Assembly: GCF_027594785.1 (NCBI RefSeq) | Contig: NZ_CP075584.1 | Coordinates: 992,001-1,056,000 of the forward strand | Length of the DNA stretch: 64,000 nucleotides | Direction: 5' to 3' | DNA from: Cryobacterium breve | Lineage (GTDB): Bacteria; Actinomycetota; Actinomycetes; Actinomycetales; Microbacteriaceae | Part shown: piece by piece, positions 30,654 to 41,133 of the stretch | Layout: each line of letters starts with the position of its first letter | How positions within the stretch are numbered: position 1 is the stretch's first letter | Notes under the pieces: generated by a model | What the model saw: the letters and a program-made list of their open reading frames with translations, nothing else | Databases searched by the model: none | Told to the model about the DNA's origin: nothing | Position numbers and translations under genes: made by a program

Positions 30654-32496
30654 ATGCCCCTGAACATCGAGGACTATGCCCTGATCGGCGACTGCCACTC
30701 GGGTGCCCTGGTCGGCAGTGACGGCAGCATCGACTGGCTCTGTCTGCCGCGCTTCGACTCCGCGTCGATGTTCGGCGCGCTCCTCGGCACCGAGGACCAC
30801 GGGCGCTGGCTGCTCGCCCCGGCAGACCCCGCCGCCACGAGCACGCGCAGCTATCTCGACGGCACCTTCATCCTGTCCCAGACCTGGACCACCCCGACGG
30901 GGAGTGTCGAGGTCCTCGACTTCATGCCGCACGGTGACGGTCGCCCTGACGTGCTCCGCCGGGTGCGCGGCGTGTCCGGTTCCGTCGAGATGGCAGAGGA
31001 ACTGCGCATCCGCTTCGGCTACGCCGTGAGCATTCCCTGGGTGCGCCAGGTGCACCAGGACGGCGAGACGGTGTTGCTCGCCGTCGCGGGTCCCGACGCC
31101 ATCGCCGTGCGCGGCCCGGAGCTGACCGCCGCCGACCACCGGCACACGGCCACATTCACGGTTGCGGCGGGTGAGGTCGTCGACCTGCAGCTCGCCTGGC
31201 ATCCCTCGCACCGAACCCCGCCCGCCGCCGTCGACGTCGACGCAGCGCTGGCTGCGACGACCGCCTGGTGGACCGACTGGGCCAGGTCCTGCACGCACGA
31301 CGGCCCGTACCGGGACGAAGTCGTGCGCTCCATGCTCGTACTGCGGGCGCTCACTCACGAGGACACCGGCGGCATCGTCGCGGCGGCGACGACGTCACTC
31401 CCGGAATTCCGCGGCGGCCACCGCAACTGGGACTACCGCTATGTCTGGCTCCGCGACGCGGCGCTCACCCTGACCGTGCTGCTCGCGCACGGATATGAAG
31501 CGGAGGCCCACGACTGGCGCGGCTGGCTGCTGCGCGCGATCGCCGGCGACCCCGACGACGTGCAGATCATGTACGGGCTCGCCGGCGAGCGGTACCTGCC
31601 GGAGCGTGAGCTCCCCAGCCTGCCCGGATACCGCGGGTCCAGCCCCGTGCGGGTCGGCAACGGCGCCGTCGACCAGTTCCAGGCCGACGTGATCGGCGAA
31701 GTCCTGGTGGCACTGCACGCCGCGCGCCACAGCGGTCTCACGGAGGGCGAGTTCTCCTGGCCGCTGCAGCGCGCACTGATCGGGTCCCTCGAGCGGAGCC
31801 TGGTCCCGGCCGGATCAGGGCATCTGGGAGGTGCGGGGGCCTGCCCGCGAATTCACCCACTCCCGGGTGATGGTCTGGGCGGCCTTCGACCGGATGGTAC
31901 GTGGCTGCACCGAGTTCGGACTCGACGGCCCCGTCGAACGCTGGACGGCCCTGAGGGACGAGATCCGCAGGGACATCGAGCAGCGGGGCTTCAACGCCGA
32001 ACTCGGCACATACACCCAGTACTTCGGCGGCACCGAGGTCGACGCCTCCCTGCTTGTGCTTCCGCAGGTGGGCTTCCATGAACCGACGGATGCCCGGATG
32101 CTCGGCACGGTCGCCGCGATCGAGGCCGACCTGATGCGGGACGGCCTGGTGCTGCGCTACCGCACGGAGGTGCCCGTCGACGGTCTGGCCGGCGGCGAGC
32201 ATCCGTTTCTCGCCTGTTCCTTCTGGCTCGTTGAGCAGTATGCGAGCTCGGGGCGGGGCGAAGACGCCCGGGCGCTGATGGACCGGCTCGTCGGATTCGC
32301 CAACGACGTGGGGCTGTTGAGCGAGGAATACGACGTCGGCGCGGGCCGCCAGGCCGGCAACACGCCGCAGGCGCTCACCCACCTCGCCCTCGTTCGCGCG
32401 GCCGACGCGATCACGGCGATGGAGGAGCGGGCCGCCCGGCCCGCCCGGACGGGAAGCGAGATCGCCGCCGCGGCCGTTTCGGGTGCCGACCGATAG
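30654..32496 (+). CDS. Glycoside hydrolase family 15 protein (glucoamylase/trehalase type; one apparent 1-bp insertion)
   Basis: About 613 residues after correction. N-terminal beta-sandwich starting IEDYALIGDCHSGALVGSDG and SIDWLCLPRFDSAS, then an (alpha/alpha)6 barrel with NWDYRYVWLRDAALTL and the catalytic-Glu region PDQGIWEVRG. This N-terminal signature is shared by GH15 glucan hydrolases and by the actinobacterial GH15 trehalases; with otsAB in the same window a trehalase role is plausible but not proven. The frame breaks at 31796-31802 (expected GAGCTG reads GAGCCTG), just before that catalytic motif. ATG 30654 is the natural start of the conserved sequence. Confidence 0.88.
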
Positions 32497-32563
32497 AGAT
32501 CCACCGGATTCTTTGTAGGTCTCCTCTGGAAAGCACCCCCGGACTGCTCGTACATTGAAAACC

Positions 32564-33187
32564 ATGACCGCCAGAATCCTGACCGTGCGCGACCTCGCGC
32601 AGATCGCCATCTTCGCCGCGCTGATTGCGGCCCTCGGCGCCCCCGGCCCCCTCTCCCTCGGCGTGATCGCGGTGCCGATCACCCTGCAGACCCTGGGCGT
32701 GATGCTCGCGGGCGCGATCCTCGGGGCCCGCAAGGGCTTCTTCGCCGTGTTCCTCTTTCTCGCCCTCACGGCGGCCGGGCTGCCGTTGCTCGCCGGCGGC
32801 CGTGGCGGCCTCGCCTGGTTCACGACCTCGCCGTCGGCGGGCTACCTGTACGGCTGGCTCCTCGGCGCGCTCGTGATCGGGTACCTCACCGGCCGGCTGC
32901 TCCCGAAATACCCGTTCTGGCCCGCGCTCGGTGCGACCGTGCTCGGCGGCATCGTCGTGATCTACGCCATCGGCGTTCCCGTCACGGCGTTCACCCTGCA
33001 CCTCCCCATCTGGGGCGCCCTGGTCGACGCCTCGAAGTTCCTGCCAGGAGACGCGATCAAGGCCGTCGTCACAGTCCTCGTCGCCAGCCAGGTGCACCGC
33101 GCGTACCCGGGCCTCATCCCCCGCCGCCGCACGGTCGCCGCGGCCACCACCGCGGCCACCACCCCGGCCCAGGCCTCGGACGAGTAG
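32564..33187 (+). CDS. bioY: Biotin ECF transporter S component (BioY)
   Basis: 207 residues, six membrane helices: LAQIAIFAALIAALGAPGPL, the BioY signature VPITLQTLGVMLAGAILGAR with GARKG, and FLPGDAIKAVVTVLVASQV near the C-terminus (substrate-site Asp/Lys). BioY binds biotin in the membrane. TACATT lies 8-13 nt before the ATG at 32564, suggesting a leaderless message; TTG 32555 is an alternative start. bioM and bioN follow, giving a complete dedicated biotin transporter. The tail is Thr/Ala-rich. Confidence 0.92.
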   Translation: MTARILTVRDLAQIAIFAALIAALGAPGPLSLGVIAVPITLQTLGVMLAGAILGARKGFFAVFLFLALTAAGLPLLAGGRGGLAWFTTSPSAGYLYGWLLGALVIGYLTGRLLPKYPFWPALGATVLGGIVVIYAIGVPVTAFTLHLPIWGALVDASKFLPGDAIKAVVTVLVASQVHRAYPGLIPRRRTVAAATTAATTPAQASDE

Positions 33188-33193
33188 GCCGAC

Positions 33194-33874
33194 GTGAGCA
33201 CGATCGTCTTCGACGGGGTGTCGCACTCCTTCGGCGACCGGCGCGTGCTCCGCGACCTGAGCCTCACCCTCACCGAACGCCGCATCGGGATCGTCGGAGC
33301 GAACGGCTCGGGCAAATCCACCCTCGTCCGGCTGATCAACGGGCTCGTGACACCGGATGCCGGCACCGTCACCGTCGACGGACTCCTCGTCGCGAAGAAC
33401 GCGCGCGAAGTACGACGCCGGGTCGGCTTCATCTTCACCAATCCCGACAACCAGATCGTGATGCCGACCGTCGAGGAAGACGTCGCGTTCAGCCTCCGCA
33501 AACGCGGACTGAGCGCGGCCGAGATCGCCGGGCGCACCCGGGAGGCACTCGACCGTTTCGGGCTCAGCGCCCACGCCGCCCACCCGGCGCATCGGCTCTC
33601 CGGCGGCCAGAAGCAACTTCTCGCCCTCGCCGCCGTCCTCGTCGGAGAGCCGCGGGTCGTCGTGGCCGACGAACCGACGACACTCCTGGACGCCCGCAAT
33701 TCCCGGCGCATCGCCGACCTGTTCCGGGCCATGACCCAGCAGGTGATCGTCGTCACCCACCAGCTCGATCTCCTCGAAGACTTCGACAGGGTGATCTGCA
33801 TCGAGGACGGCGCCATCGTCGCGGACGGCGCACCGGCCGTGGCCATCGACGCGTACCGGGCACTGCTCGCATGA
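33194..33874 (+). CDS. bioM: Biotin ECF transporter ATPase (BioM)
   Basis: 226-residue ECF-type ABC ATPase. Walker A GANGSGKSTLVRL, the Q-loop region FTNPDNQIVMPTVEEDVAFS (typical for ECF ATPases), signature RLSGGQKQLLALA, Walker B VVVADEPTTLLDARN and switch His VVTHQLDLL are all present, so it should be active. GTG start 6 bp after bioY; the stop overlaps the bioN ATG (ATGA). It energises biotin uptake by BioY together with BioN. Confidence 0.93.
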   Translation: MSTIVFDGVSHSFGDRRVLRDLSLTLTERRIGIVGANGSGKSTLVRLINGLVTPDAGTVTVDGLLVAKNAREVRRRVGFIFTNPDNQIVMPTVEEDVAFSLRKRGLSAAEIAGRTREALDRFGLSAHAAHPAHRLSGGQKQLLALAAVLVGEPRVVVADEPTTLLDARNSRRIADLFRAMTQQVIVVTHQLDLLEDFDRVICIEDGAIVADGAPAVAIDAYRALLA

Positions 33875-34465
33875 TCGGCCTCTACTCGCCGGGGCACTCA
33901 CTCCTCCACCGGGCGCCGACCCTTCTCAAACTGGCCGTCCTGTCGGCCGGGGTGCTCTGGGTCGGCATTCTCGGCGAACCGTGGCATCTCCTGGTCGCGC
34001 TCGGCGTCGTCGCCGGCCTGTACCTCGTGGCCGGCGTGCCCCGCGCGCGCGGCCTGGCAGCAGATCGGCCCGATCCTGTGGATCCTCCTGATCGCCGTGC
34101 CGATCCAGGCGCTCCTCGCGGGCTGGGCCCCGGCGGCGCTCATGGCCGGCCGGCTGCTCGTGGCCGTCGCCCTCGCCGCGCTCTTCACGCTCACGACCAC
34201 CGTGACAGCGGTACTCGAGGGGTTCCAGCGGCTGCTCCGCCCCTTCGGTCGCTGGGTCGATGCCGACCGGGTCGGCCTGCTCGTGGCGATCACGCTGCGC
34301 TGCATCCCCCTCGTCGCCGAGATCGTCACCGAGGTGCTCGAGGCCCGCAGGGCCCGCGGCACCCAGGGTTCCCTGCTCGCGCTCGCGGTGCCGGTCGTCG
34401 TGCGGTCGCTGTACGCGGCGGATGCGATCGGCGAGGCCCTGGTCGCGCGCGGTCTCGACGACTGA
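33871..34465 (+). CDS. bioN: Biotin ECF transporter transmembrane T component (BioN; one apparent 1-bp insertion)
   Basis: About 197 residues after correction, CbiQ/EcfT family with four to five helices. N-terminal MIGLYSPGHSLLHRAPTLLK and the C-terminal coupling motifs EARRARGT and ALVARGLDD (the Ala-Arg-Gly boxes that dock to the ATPase) are visible. The frame breaks at 34051-34057, where an expected GGCTGG reads GGCCTGG. Overlaps bioM by 4 bp. It links BioY to BioM in the membrane. Confidence 0.9.
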
Positions 34466-34584
34466 CCGGCAGCCGTGTGACACCCGTTCTGGGTACTTCT
34501 CCGGCACGAACGAACCTCGACAGCCCCACCGGCCGGGACCACACTGGGAGCATCTGAACCATCGTTTCCTAGTGGAGGCCGCTC

Positions 34585-35022
34585 GTGAGCGCGCTCGTTG
34601 TCTTCGATTCCAACTACGGCACCACCGAATCCGTCGCGGGGGCCATCGCGGATGCGATCGGCGGCAGTGCGGTGTCGGTCGCGACCGTCAGACCGGACAG
34701 CCTGTCCGAAGTGGATCTCCTCGTCGTCGGCTGCCCCATCAACGGTTGGCGTCCCTCCCCGCGGATGCAGGCCTTCCTCGACCAGTTGCACCCAGGCTCC
34801 CTGCGCGGCATCCAGGCGGCCGCATTCGACACCCGGATCCACTCCCCCTGCACGGGGACGCCGCCGGGAGGGTGGCCCGCAGTCTCAGGGCCGCCGGTGC
34901 TCACATCCTGGCCAGGCCGACAGGGTTCCTCGTCGACGGCAAGACCGGACCGCTCGCCGCCGGTGAGCTCCGACAGGGCACGGGAGTGGGCCGGTTCGAT
35001 CGTGACCGCCCTCGCCTCCTGA
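34585..35022 (+). CDS. Flavodoxin-like protein (two compensating indels)
   Basis: About 145 residues. The FMN phosphate loop is VFDSNYGTTESVAGAIADAI; VDLLVVGCPINGWRPSPRMQ and AAAFDTRIHSP follow as in actinobacterial flavodoxin-domain proteins. The frame slips at about 34844-34848 (missing C in a C-run) and returns at 34965-34971 (extra C after GAGCTC); the corrected tail reads RAREWAGSIVTALAS. Start GTG 34585 has GGAGG at 34574-34578. A one-electron carrier or a flavodoxin-fold oxidoreductase; the partner is unknown. Confidence 0.8.
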   Translation: MSALVVFDSNYGTTESVAGAIADAIGGSAVSVATVRPDSLSEVDLLVVGCPINGWRPSPRMQAFLDQLHPGSLRGIQAAAFDTRIHSPCTGTPPGGWPAVSGPPVLTSWPGRQGSSSTARPDRSPPVSSDRAREWAGSIVTALAS

Positions 35023-35068
35023 GCCGCGCTCTGATCAGCCTCCGCCAGGATCCGCCTCCGTCGTGCGG

Positions 35069-37792
35069 CTATTTCCGGCCGGCCCTGGCCCGCCGGCGCC
35101 GGGCGGCCGACCGTCGCCTGGCGACGACCGCCCCCGGTTCCACGACGCTGAAGCGTGCCGCGCGCCGGGCGAGGTGGTGGCTCGAGACCCGCTGCCGGAT
35201 GGCCGGCGGCTGTTGTGCCGGGCGGCTGAAGAACCACTGCTTGGCGAACTCGACCAGGACGAGGTACAGCACGGTCATCCCGGCCAGGGCGAGGAAGAAC
35301 GGCAACGGCAACGGGTCGAAGCCGAGGACGCCGGCGAGCGGAGAGAACGGCAGGTACATGCCGATCGCGACAACGGAGAATGCCGAGATGGTGAGCCCTC
35401 GAGACGCCTTGCTACGCAGGAACGGCACCCGGCGCGTGCGGATCGCGAAGATGATGAGCGTCTGCGTGGCCAGCGATTCGATGAACCACCCGGCCCGGAA
35501 CTCCCCGGGCGCGGCCTGGAAGACGACGAGCATCAGCGCGAAAGTCGCGAAGTCGAAGAGCGAGCTGATCGGGCCGAACAGGAACATGGAAGCGCCGGAT
35601 GTAGCCGATGTCCCAGTGTGACGGCGCGAGCAGTTGCTCCTTGTCGACCCGGTCGCCGGGAATGGCGAGCTGGCCGGCGTCGTACAGGAGGTTGTTCAGG
35701 AGAATCTGCCCGGGCAGCATCGGCAGGAAGCTGAGCACGACGGATGCCGTTGCCGCGCTGAACATGTTGCCGAAATTGCTCGAGGTCCCCATCAGCACAT
35801 ACTTGATCGTGTTCGCGAAGATCCGTCGACCTTCCATCACCCCGTCGGCCAGCACGCCGAGGTCTTTGTCGAGGAGCACGACATCGGCGGCGTCCTTGGC
35901 GACGTCCGTTGCGCTGTCCACCGAGATCCCGATGTCAGGCTCCGTGCAGGGCGAGCGCGTCGTTGACGCCGTCGCCGAGGAAGCCGACGGCACGCCCGTT
36001 CGCCCGCAGGACGTGGATGAGCCGGGACTTCTGCTCCGGGGACACCCGCGCGAAGATGCTCGCTTCCTCCGCCCGGACCGCGAGGTCGGCATCCGTGAGG
36101 GCGTCGATCTCCCCGCCCGTCAGCGTGCCTCCCGACTCGAGGCCGAGATCGCCGCACACCTTCTCCGCGACCCGGGCGTTGTCTCCCGTCGCGATCTTCA
36201 CGGAGATGCCCAGAGTCTCGAGCCGCTTGAGCGAGACCCGCGCGCTCTGTTTCGGGCGGTCGAGGAAGATGAGGAACCCGGCGAGGGTGAGGTCGGTTTC
36301 GTCGGCCGGGCGGATGCCGGTGAGCCCGTCGGCAGACCGGGTCGCGACCGCGACGACGCGGCTGCCCTTCGCGTATTGCTCGTCGAGCAGGTGCCGGGCG
36401 GACGGTGCCACGTCACGGCAGACCTGGAGCACCTCCTCCGGCGAGCCCTTGGTGACGAGCGTGACCGCGCCTTCGGGGTCGCGCACGAGCACGCTGGTCA
36501 TCCGGCGCTCATGGTCGAACGGGATCACGTCGAGGCGGGCGTACGCGGACACCCGCGACGCCGCGGCATCGGGTGCGGCCCAGACGGCGACGTCGAGTGG
36601 ATTCTGGCCGACCGTCGACACGGCGCCCGTCGAGTAGTCGACCTCGGTCGCGAGCAGCCCGAACCGCAGGACGTCGTCCGCATCGACGTGCGGGGCTGCC
36701 GGGAGCGCCGTCGTGAAGGAGATCTTCCCCTCGGTCAGGGTTCCGGTCTTGTCGGTGACGAGCACGTCCATGTCGCCGAGGTCCTCGATCGAGACGAGGC
36801 GCTTGACCAGGACCTTGCGCTTCGCGAGTTCCCGGGTTCCGGTGGCGAGGCTCGTGGAGACGACGGCAGGAAGGAGCTGGGGAGTGATCCCGACCGCGAT
36901 CGCGAGCGAGAACAACAGGGACTCGAGCAGGGGGCGCTGGAGCAGCAGGTTCGCGACGAAGATGAGCGTCGTCAACCCGATGGCCACCTCGAGCAGCAGC
37001 AGCGAGAACCGCCGGAGGGCAGTTCTCGAACTCGGTCTGTGGCTGCCGGGTGCCGAGACCGAGCGCAATGCGCCCGAATTCGGCGTGCACTCCCGTGTAG
37101 ACGGCGACGCCGACGCAGCTTCCGGACTGGACGACAGTGCCCATCAATGCGCAGGAGCTCAGGTCGCCGAGCGCCGCTCCGCCGGGGACGGGTTCCGGCG
37201 ACTTGTCCACCGGCAGGGACTCCCCGGTGAGGATGCTCTCGTCACAGAGCAGGTCCTCACACGAGAGCAGGCGGATGTCGGCGGGGACGACGGCGCCGAG
37301 GGACAGGTGCAGGATGTCGCCGGGGACGATGTCGACGACATCGATCTCGACCAGGGAGCCGTCCCTGACGGCGACGGCCTTGTGCGTCACCCGCGAATGC
37401 AGGGCCTCGGCGGCGAGTTCGGCCCGGTACTCGTTGCTGAAACCGAGCCCGACGCTGACAAGGAGGATGACGCCGATCACGATCGAGTTGGTGACGTCCC
37501 CGAGGAGCAGCGACAGGGCTGCGGTGACGATCAGGAGGATGAGGATCGGGCTGCGCAGTTGCCTGCCGAGCACGGACAGGGGTCCCGCCTTGTGCGTGCG
37601 GACCGCGTTGGGGCCGGTCTCGGCGAGCCGACGGGAGGCTTCGACGCTGCTCAGGCCCGCGGCCGTCGACCCGAGTTCGCCCAGCACCTCCGCCGTGCTC
37701 CGGCTGGCGAAACCGGCGAGCGGCGCCGCCCCGTCCGGCCTCGGACTCTGGCTCACGGTTTCTTCCGACGTGAGGTCGGGCATCTCCGTCAT
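35069..37792 (-). CDS. mgtA: P-type Mg2+-transporting ATPase, MgtA type (three apparent 1-bp insertions)
   Basis: About 906 residues after correction, the normal P3B length. Seen: TGES actuator motif (SILTGESLPVDKS), VLVTDKTGTLTEGK (phosphorylated Asp), GDGVNDALALHGADIGISVD (hinge) and C-terminal helices with NLLYDAGQLAIPGDRVD, a segment typical of MgtA/MgtB. Frame breaks at about 37016-37019, at 35936-35942 (expected GAGCTG reads GAGCCTG) and at 35585-35592; three insertions restore the starting frame. It imports Mg2+ into the cytoplasm. I looked for a magnesium-sensing leader upstream and found none I could defend. Confidence 0.92.
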
Positions 37793-37936
37793 CTTCTTCT
37801 CGGTCCCCCGGTCAGGCGCCTGGTATCGCGCTGATTCCGAGACTATCCCTCCCCCGGTGACCTGGCGGATGCGCGGCGGCGGGCCCGCCCTCGACGAGGT
37901 GCGGGCTCGGCGCCGCGCTTCACGGTGAAGCCGGGG

Positions 37937-39331
37937 TCAGTGCCTGGCGTCTTCGAGCACTGCGGACTGCGCCGCCCGTTCTGCCGCAACGGATTGTTCT
38001 GCGGGGGTGGGGTCGACGGTGTGCGCCATCATGGTGGTCTCGTCGAACGGTTCGAGGCGATCGAGGACCCGGTCGACCTGGGCCCTGTCGATCTCCCGGG
38101 TCCAGGACCCGATCAGCACGGTGGCGACGGCATTGCCGGTGAAGTTCGTGAGCGCACGCGCCTCCGACATGAACCGGTCGATGCCGACGATGAAACCGAC
38201 GCCGCCGAGCAGCTGCGGGGCGTGGGCCTGCAGTCCAGCGGCGAGGGTCGCGAGGCCGGCGCCGGACACGCCGGCGGCTCCCTTGGACGCGATGATCATG
38301 AACACGAGCAGGCCGATCTGCTCACCGAGGGCGAGCGGCTGGCCCATCGCGGTGGCGATGAAGAGGGAAGCCATGGTCAGGTAGATGGCGGTGCCGTCGA
38401 GGTTGAACGAATAGCCCGTCGGCACGGTGACGCCGACGACCGGCTTGGAGACACCGAGGTGCTCCATCTTGGCGATCAGCCTCGGCAGCGCGGCCTCGGA
38501 CGACGAGGTCGAGAAGATCAGCAGGTATTCCCGGCCGAGGTAGCGCATCAGCTTGAAGATACTCACGCCGGTGGAAATCTTGAGGAGCCCGCCGAGGATG
38601 ACGACGATGAAGAGGATGCAGGTGAGGTAGAAGGCGCCCATCAGGGTGAAGAGGCTCACGACCGCCTGGAAGCCCGTGGCGCCCACGACCGCCGCGATGG
38701 CGCCGAACGCGCCGATCGGCGCGAGCCACATCACCATGATCAGAATCCGGAAAACGAGGGCCTGCACGTTCGCGATCGCTTCGAGAATCGGCTTGCCGGC
38801 CCTGCCCATCTTCTGCAGGGCGAACCCGGCGATCAGGGCGACGAAGAGGGTCTGCAGGATGTTGCCGCTCGTCACGGAGGAGAACAGCGTCGTCGGGATG
38901 ATGCCCAGGAAGAATCCCTGTGAATCGGCGGCAGCCGGTGGCACGTACGCCGCGGCCGCCTTCAGGTCGAGCCCGGCGCCGGGGTGGATCAGGTTCCCGA
39001 CCAGCAACCCGATTCCGAGTGCGAACGTGGACATGACCAGGAAGTAACCGAGTGCCAGTCCGCCGATCCGGCCGACGGTCGCGGCCTTGGCGATCGAGCC
39101 GATGCCGATCACGATCGTGCAGAAGATGATGGGCGAGATCATCATCTTGATCAGGGCGATGAATACGTCGCCGAGCGGCTTGAGCGAGACGGCGAAGCCG
39201 TCCTTGCCGCCGAAGAGCAAGCCGACGGTGATACCGAGCACGACGGCCACGACGACCGCGATGTAGAGGTAGTGGGACTTGTCGATCCGTTTCGCCGGGC
39301 GGACCGGACGTGTGGCTCGCAGTGCTGCCAT
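37937..39331 (-). CDS. dctA: C4-dicarboxylate transporter of the DAACS family
   Basis: 464 residues, uninterrupted. DAACS motifs: LKPLGDVFIALIKMMISPII at the N-terminus, SSSEAALPRLIAKMEHLGVS (serine-rich hairpin), PTGYSFNLDGTAIYLTMASL (substrate/Na site) and GIDRFMSEARALTNFTGNAV. Imports succinate, fumarate, malate or aspartate with Na+ or H+. AAGGAG sits 7 nt before the ATG. Divergent from a DcuS/CitA-type sensor kinase and its response regulator, which almost certainly control it. Confidence 0.93.
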   Translation of the reverse strand: MAALRATRPVRPAKRIDKSHYLYIAVVVAVVLGITVGLLFGGKDGFAVSLKPLGDVFIALIKMMISPIIFCTIVIGIGSIAKAATVGRIGGLALGYFLVMSTFALGIGLLVGNLIHPGAGLDLKAAAAYVPPAAADSQGFFLGIIPTTLFSSVTSGNILQTLFVALIAGFALQKMGRAGKPILEAIANVQALVFRILIMVMWLAPIGAFGAIAAVVGATGFQAVVSLFTLMGAFYLTCILFIVVILGGLLKISTGVSIFKLMRYLGREYLLIFSTSSSEAALPRLIAKMEHLGVSKPVVGVTVPTGYSFNLDGTAIYLTMASLFIATAMGQPLALGEQIGLLVFMIIASKGAAGVSGAGLATLAAGLQAHAPQLLGGVGFIVGIDRFMSEARALTNFTGNAVATVLIGSWTREIDRAQVDRVLDRLEPFDETTMMAHTVDPTPAEQSVAAERAAQSAVLEDARH

Positions 39332-39465
39332 GAGAGACTCCTTTGTCTGGTGTTGTGCGTTTCAGAATGGTCGACTCGGTGAGAGGCGTCACGGTTGCGG
39401 TCATATTGTTCACGGGCGACGGACACACGGTTTCAGTCACATCGAGGTGAGAAGGGCGGCACGCC

Positions 39466-41133
39466 ATGATTCGCGGCTGGAGTATCGCGCGCCGGCTCTT
39501 CCTGGCCCATTTCGTCTTCATCGTCGCGCTGACCGCCTTCGTCGGTACCGCACTCTTCATCGACGCCCGCGATCGCGGCTACGCCGAAACCGAGAGCCGG
39601 ATGCTGTCGGTCGCGACGGCCATCGCGGAGAACCCGCTCGTCCTGGAGGCCAGCGGGACCCCGGATCCGAGCGCGCTCCTGCAGCCCTATGCCCTGAGCG
39701 TCACGCAGAAGGCCGGGCTCGACTTCATCACGATCATGGCCCCTGACCGAACCAGATGGACTCACCCCACCGAATCGGAGATCGGCCGGCCGTACATCGG
39801 CACCATCGCCCCTGCCCTAGTGGGAACACCGTTCACCGAAGTCACGACGGGAACCCTGGGTCCGTCCGTCCGCGCGGTCGTGCCCGTCGTCGATGCGCAG
39901 GGAGCCGTGCGCGCGCTCGTCGCTGCCGGCGTCAAGACCAGCAACCTGTCGATCGCGCTGACCGCACGACTGCCCGCTGTCCTGGGCCTCGCGCTCGCCC
40001 TCCTGGTGGCCGGTGCGCTCGTCACGTCCCTGATCGGGCGTTACCTGCGCAGGGTCACCCTGGGTTGGGGACCGGAACAGCTCGCCCAGCTGTTCGTGTA
40101 CTACGACTCCGTGCTGCATTCCGTTCGGGAAGGACTCGTCCTCGTCGATCTGAAGGGCGAGCTCGTGCTCTACAACGACCAGGCCGCCGAGCTGCTCGGC
40201 ATCCCGTCCCGCCCGGCGAATCCGCGAGGTGCCGCCGCCCCGACCCTGGGCGAGCTCGAGCTCCCCGCTGGGCTCGGGGACCTGCTCCGCAGCGGCAGGC
40301 CCGTCCAGGACGAGATCCATCTCACCCGCACCCGGGTGCTCGTCGTCAACCAACAGCCCGCGCTCGCGCCGCCCGTGAGCGGCCGCGGAAAACCGACGCC
40401 GATGGGGTGGGTGGCCACGATCCGCGACCACACCGACCTGCAGTCTCTCGGCAGCGAACTGCAGTCCATGCAGACCCTGTCCGACGCTCTGCGTGCCCAG
40501 ACCCACGAGCATGCCAACCGGCTGCACACGATCGTCTCGCTGATGGAACTCGGCCGCACCGGAGACGCACTCGAGTTCGCGACCAGGGACCTCGAACTCG
40601 GCCAGCTGCTGACCGACGAGGTGGTTGCGTCCGTCGACGAGCCCGTGCTGAGCGCGCTGCTGATGGGCAAGTTCGCACAGGCCAGCGAGCTCGGCGTCAA
40701 CCTCGCCGTCGAGGCCACCGGCAGCCTGTCGGACACCGGACTCCAGGCCAGGGACCTCGTCACGATCGTGGGCAACCTGATCGACAACGCCCTCGACGCC
40801 GCCATGGACGCCCCGGCGCCGCGTGAGGTTCGCCTCTCGGTGCGCAGCGGCGCGGTCTCCGTCGTCATCGAAGTCCCCGACAGCGGAAACGGCGTCGATC
40901 CGGACACGATCGACGATGTGCTTCGCCGCGGCTTCAGCACCAAGGAACCCGGCGAGTTCGGGCGCGGGCTCGGCCTCGCACTGGTCCGACAGACCGTGAA
41001 CCGGCTCGGCGGCACCCTCTCCATCGGCCGGAGGACGGGTGCCGTCTTCACGGTCACGCTGCCCTGCCGGACCCCCTACCCGGAGGTTTCCAGCGTGCGC
41101 CCCACCGGAAGGACGGATGCGCACGATGCCTGA
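39466..41133 (+). CDS. Sensor histidine kinase, DcuS/CitA family
   Basis: 555 residues. N-terminal helix (FLAHFVFIVALTAFVGTALF), a periplasmic sCache/PDC domain (LFIDARDRGYAETESRM to ~170), a second helix (LPAVLGLALALLVAGALVTS), a cytoplasmic PAS domain (LHSVREGLVLVDLKGELVLY), the phospho-acceptor region LRAQTHEHANRLHTI and a HATPase_c domain (GNLIDNALDAAMDA; EFGRGLGLALVRQTVNRLGG). The family senses C4-dicarboxylates or citrate outside the cell. Its 3' end overlaps the response regulator gene. Confidence 0.92.
   Translation: MIRGWSIARRLFLAHFVFIVALTAFVGTALFIDARDRGYAETESRMLSVATAIAENPLVLEASGTPDPSALLQPYALSVTQKAGLDFITIMAPDRTRWTHPTESEIGRPYIGTIAPALVGTPFTEVTTGTLGPSVRAVVPVVDAQGAVRALVAAGVKTSNLSIALTARLPAVLGLALALLVAGALVTSLIGRYLRRVTLGWGPEQLAQLFVYYDSVLHSVREGLVLVDLKGELVLYNDQAAELLGIPSRPANPRGAAAPTLGELELPAGLGDLLRSGRPVQDEIHLTRTRVLVVNQQPALAPPVSGRGKPTPMGWVATIRDHTDLQSLGSELQSMQTLSDALRAQTHEHANRLHTIVSLMELGRTGDALEFATRDLELGQLLTDEVVASVDEPVLSALLMGKFAQASELGVNLAVEATGSLSDTGLQARDLVTIVGNLIDNALDAAMDAPAPREVRLSVRSGAVSVVIEVPDSGNGVDPDTIDDVLRRGFSTKEPGEFGRGLGLALVRQTVNRLGGTLSIGRRTGAVFTVTLPCRTPYPEVSSVRPTGRTDAHDA

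Noticed and set aside
37793-37936. Magnesium riboswitch upstream of mgtA
   Set aside because: I could not build a conserved M-box-like or mgtA-leader structure in the 144-bp gap.
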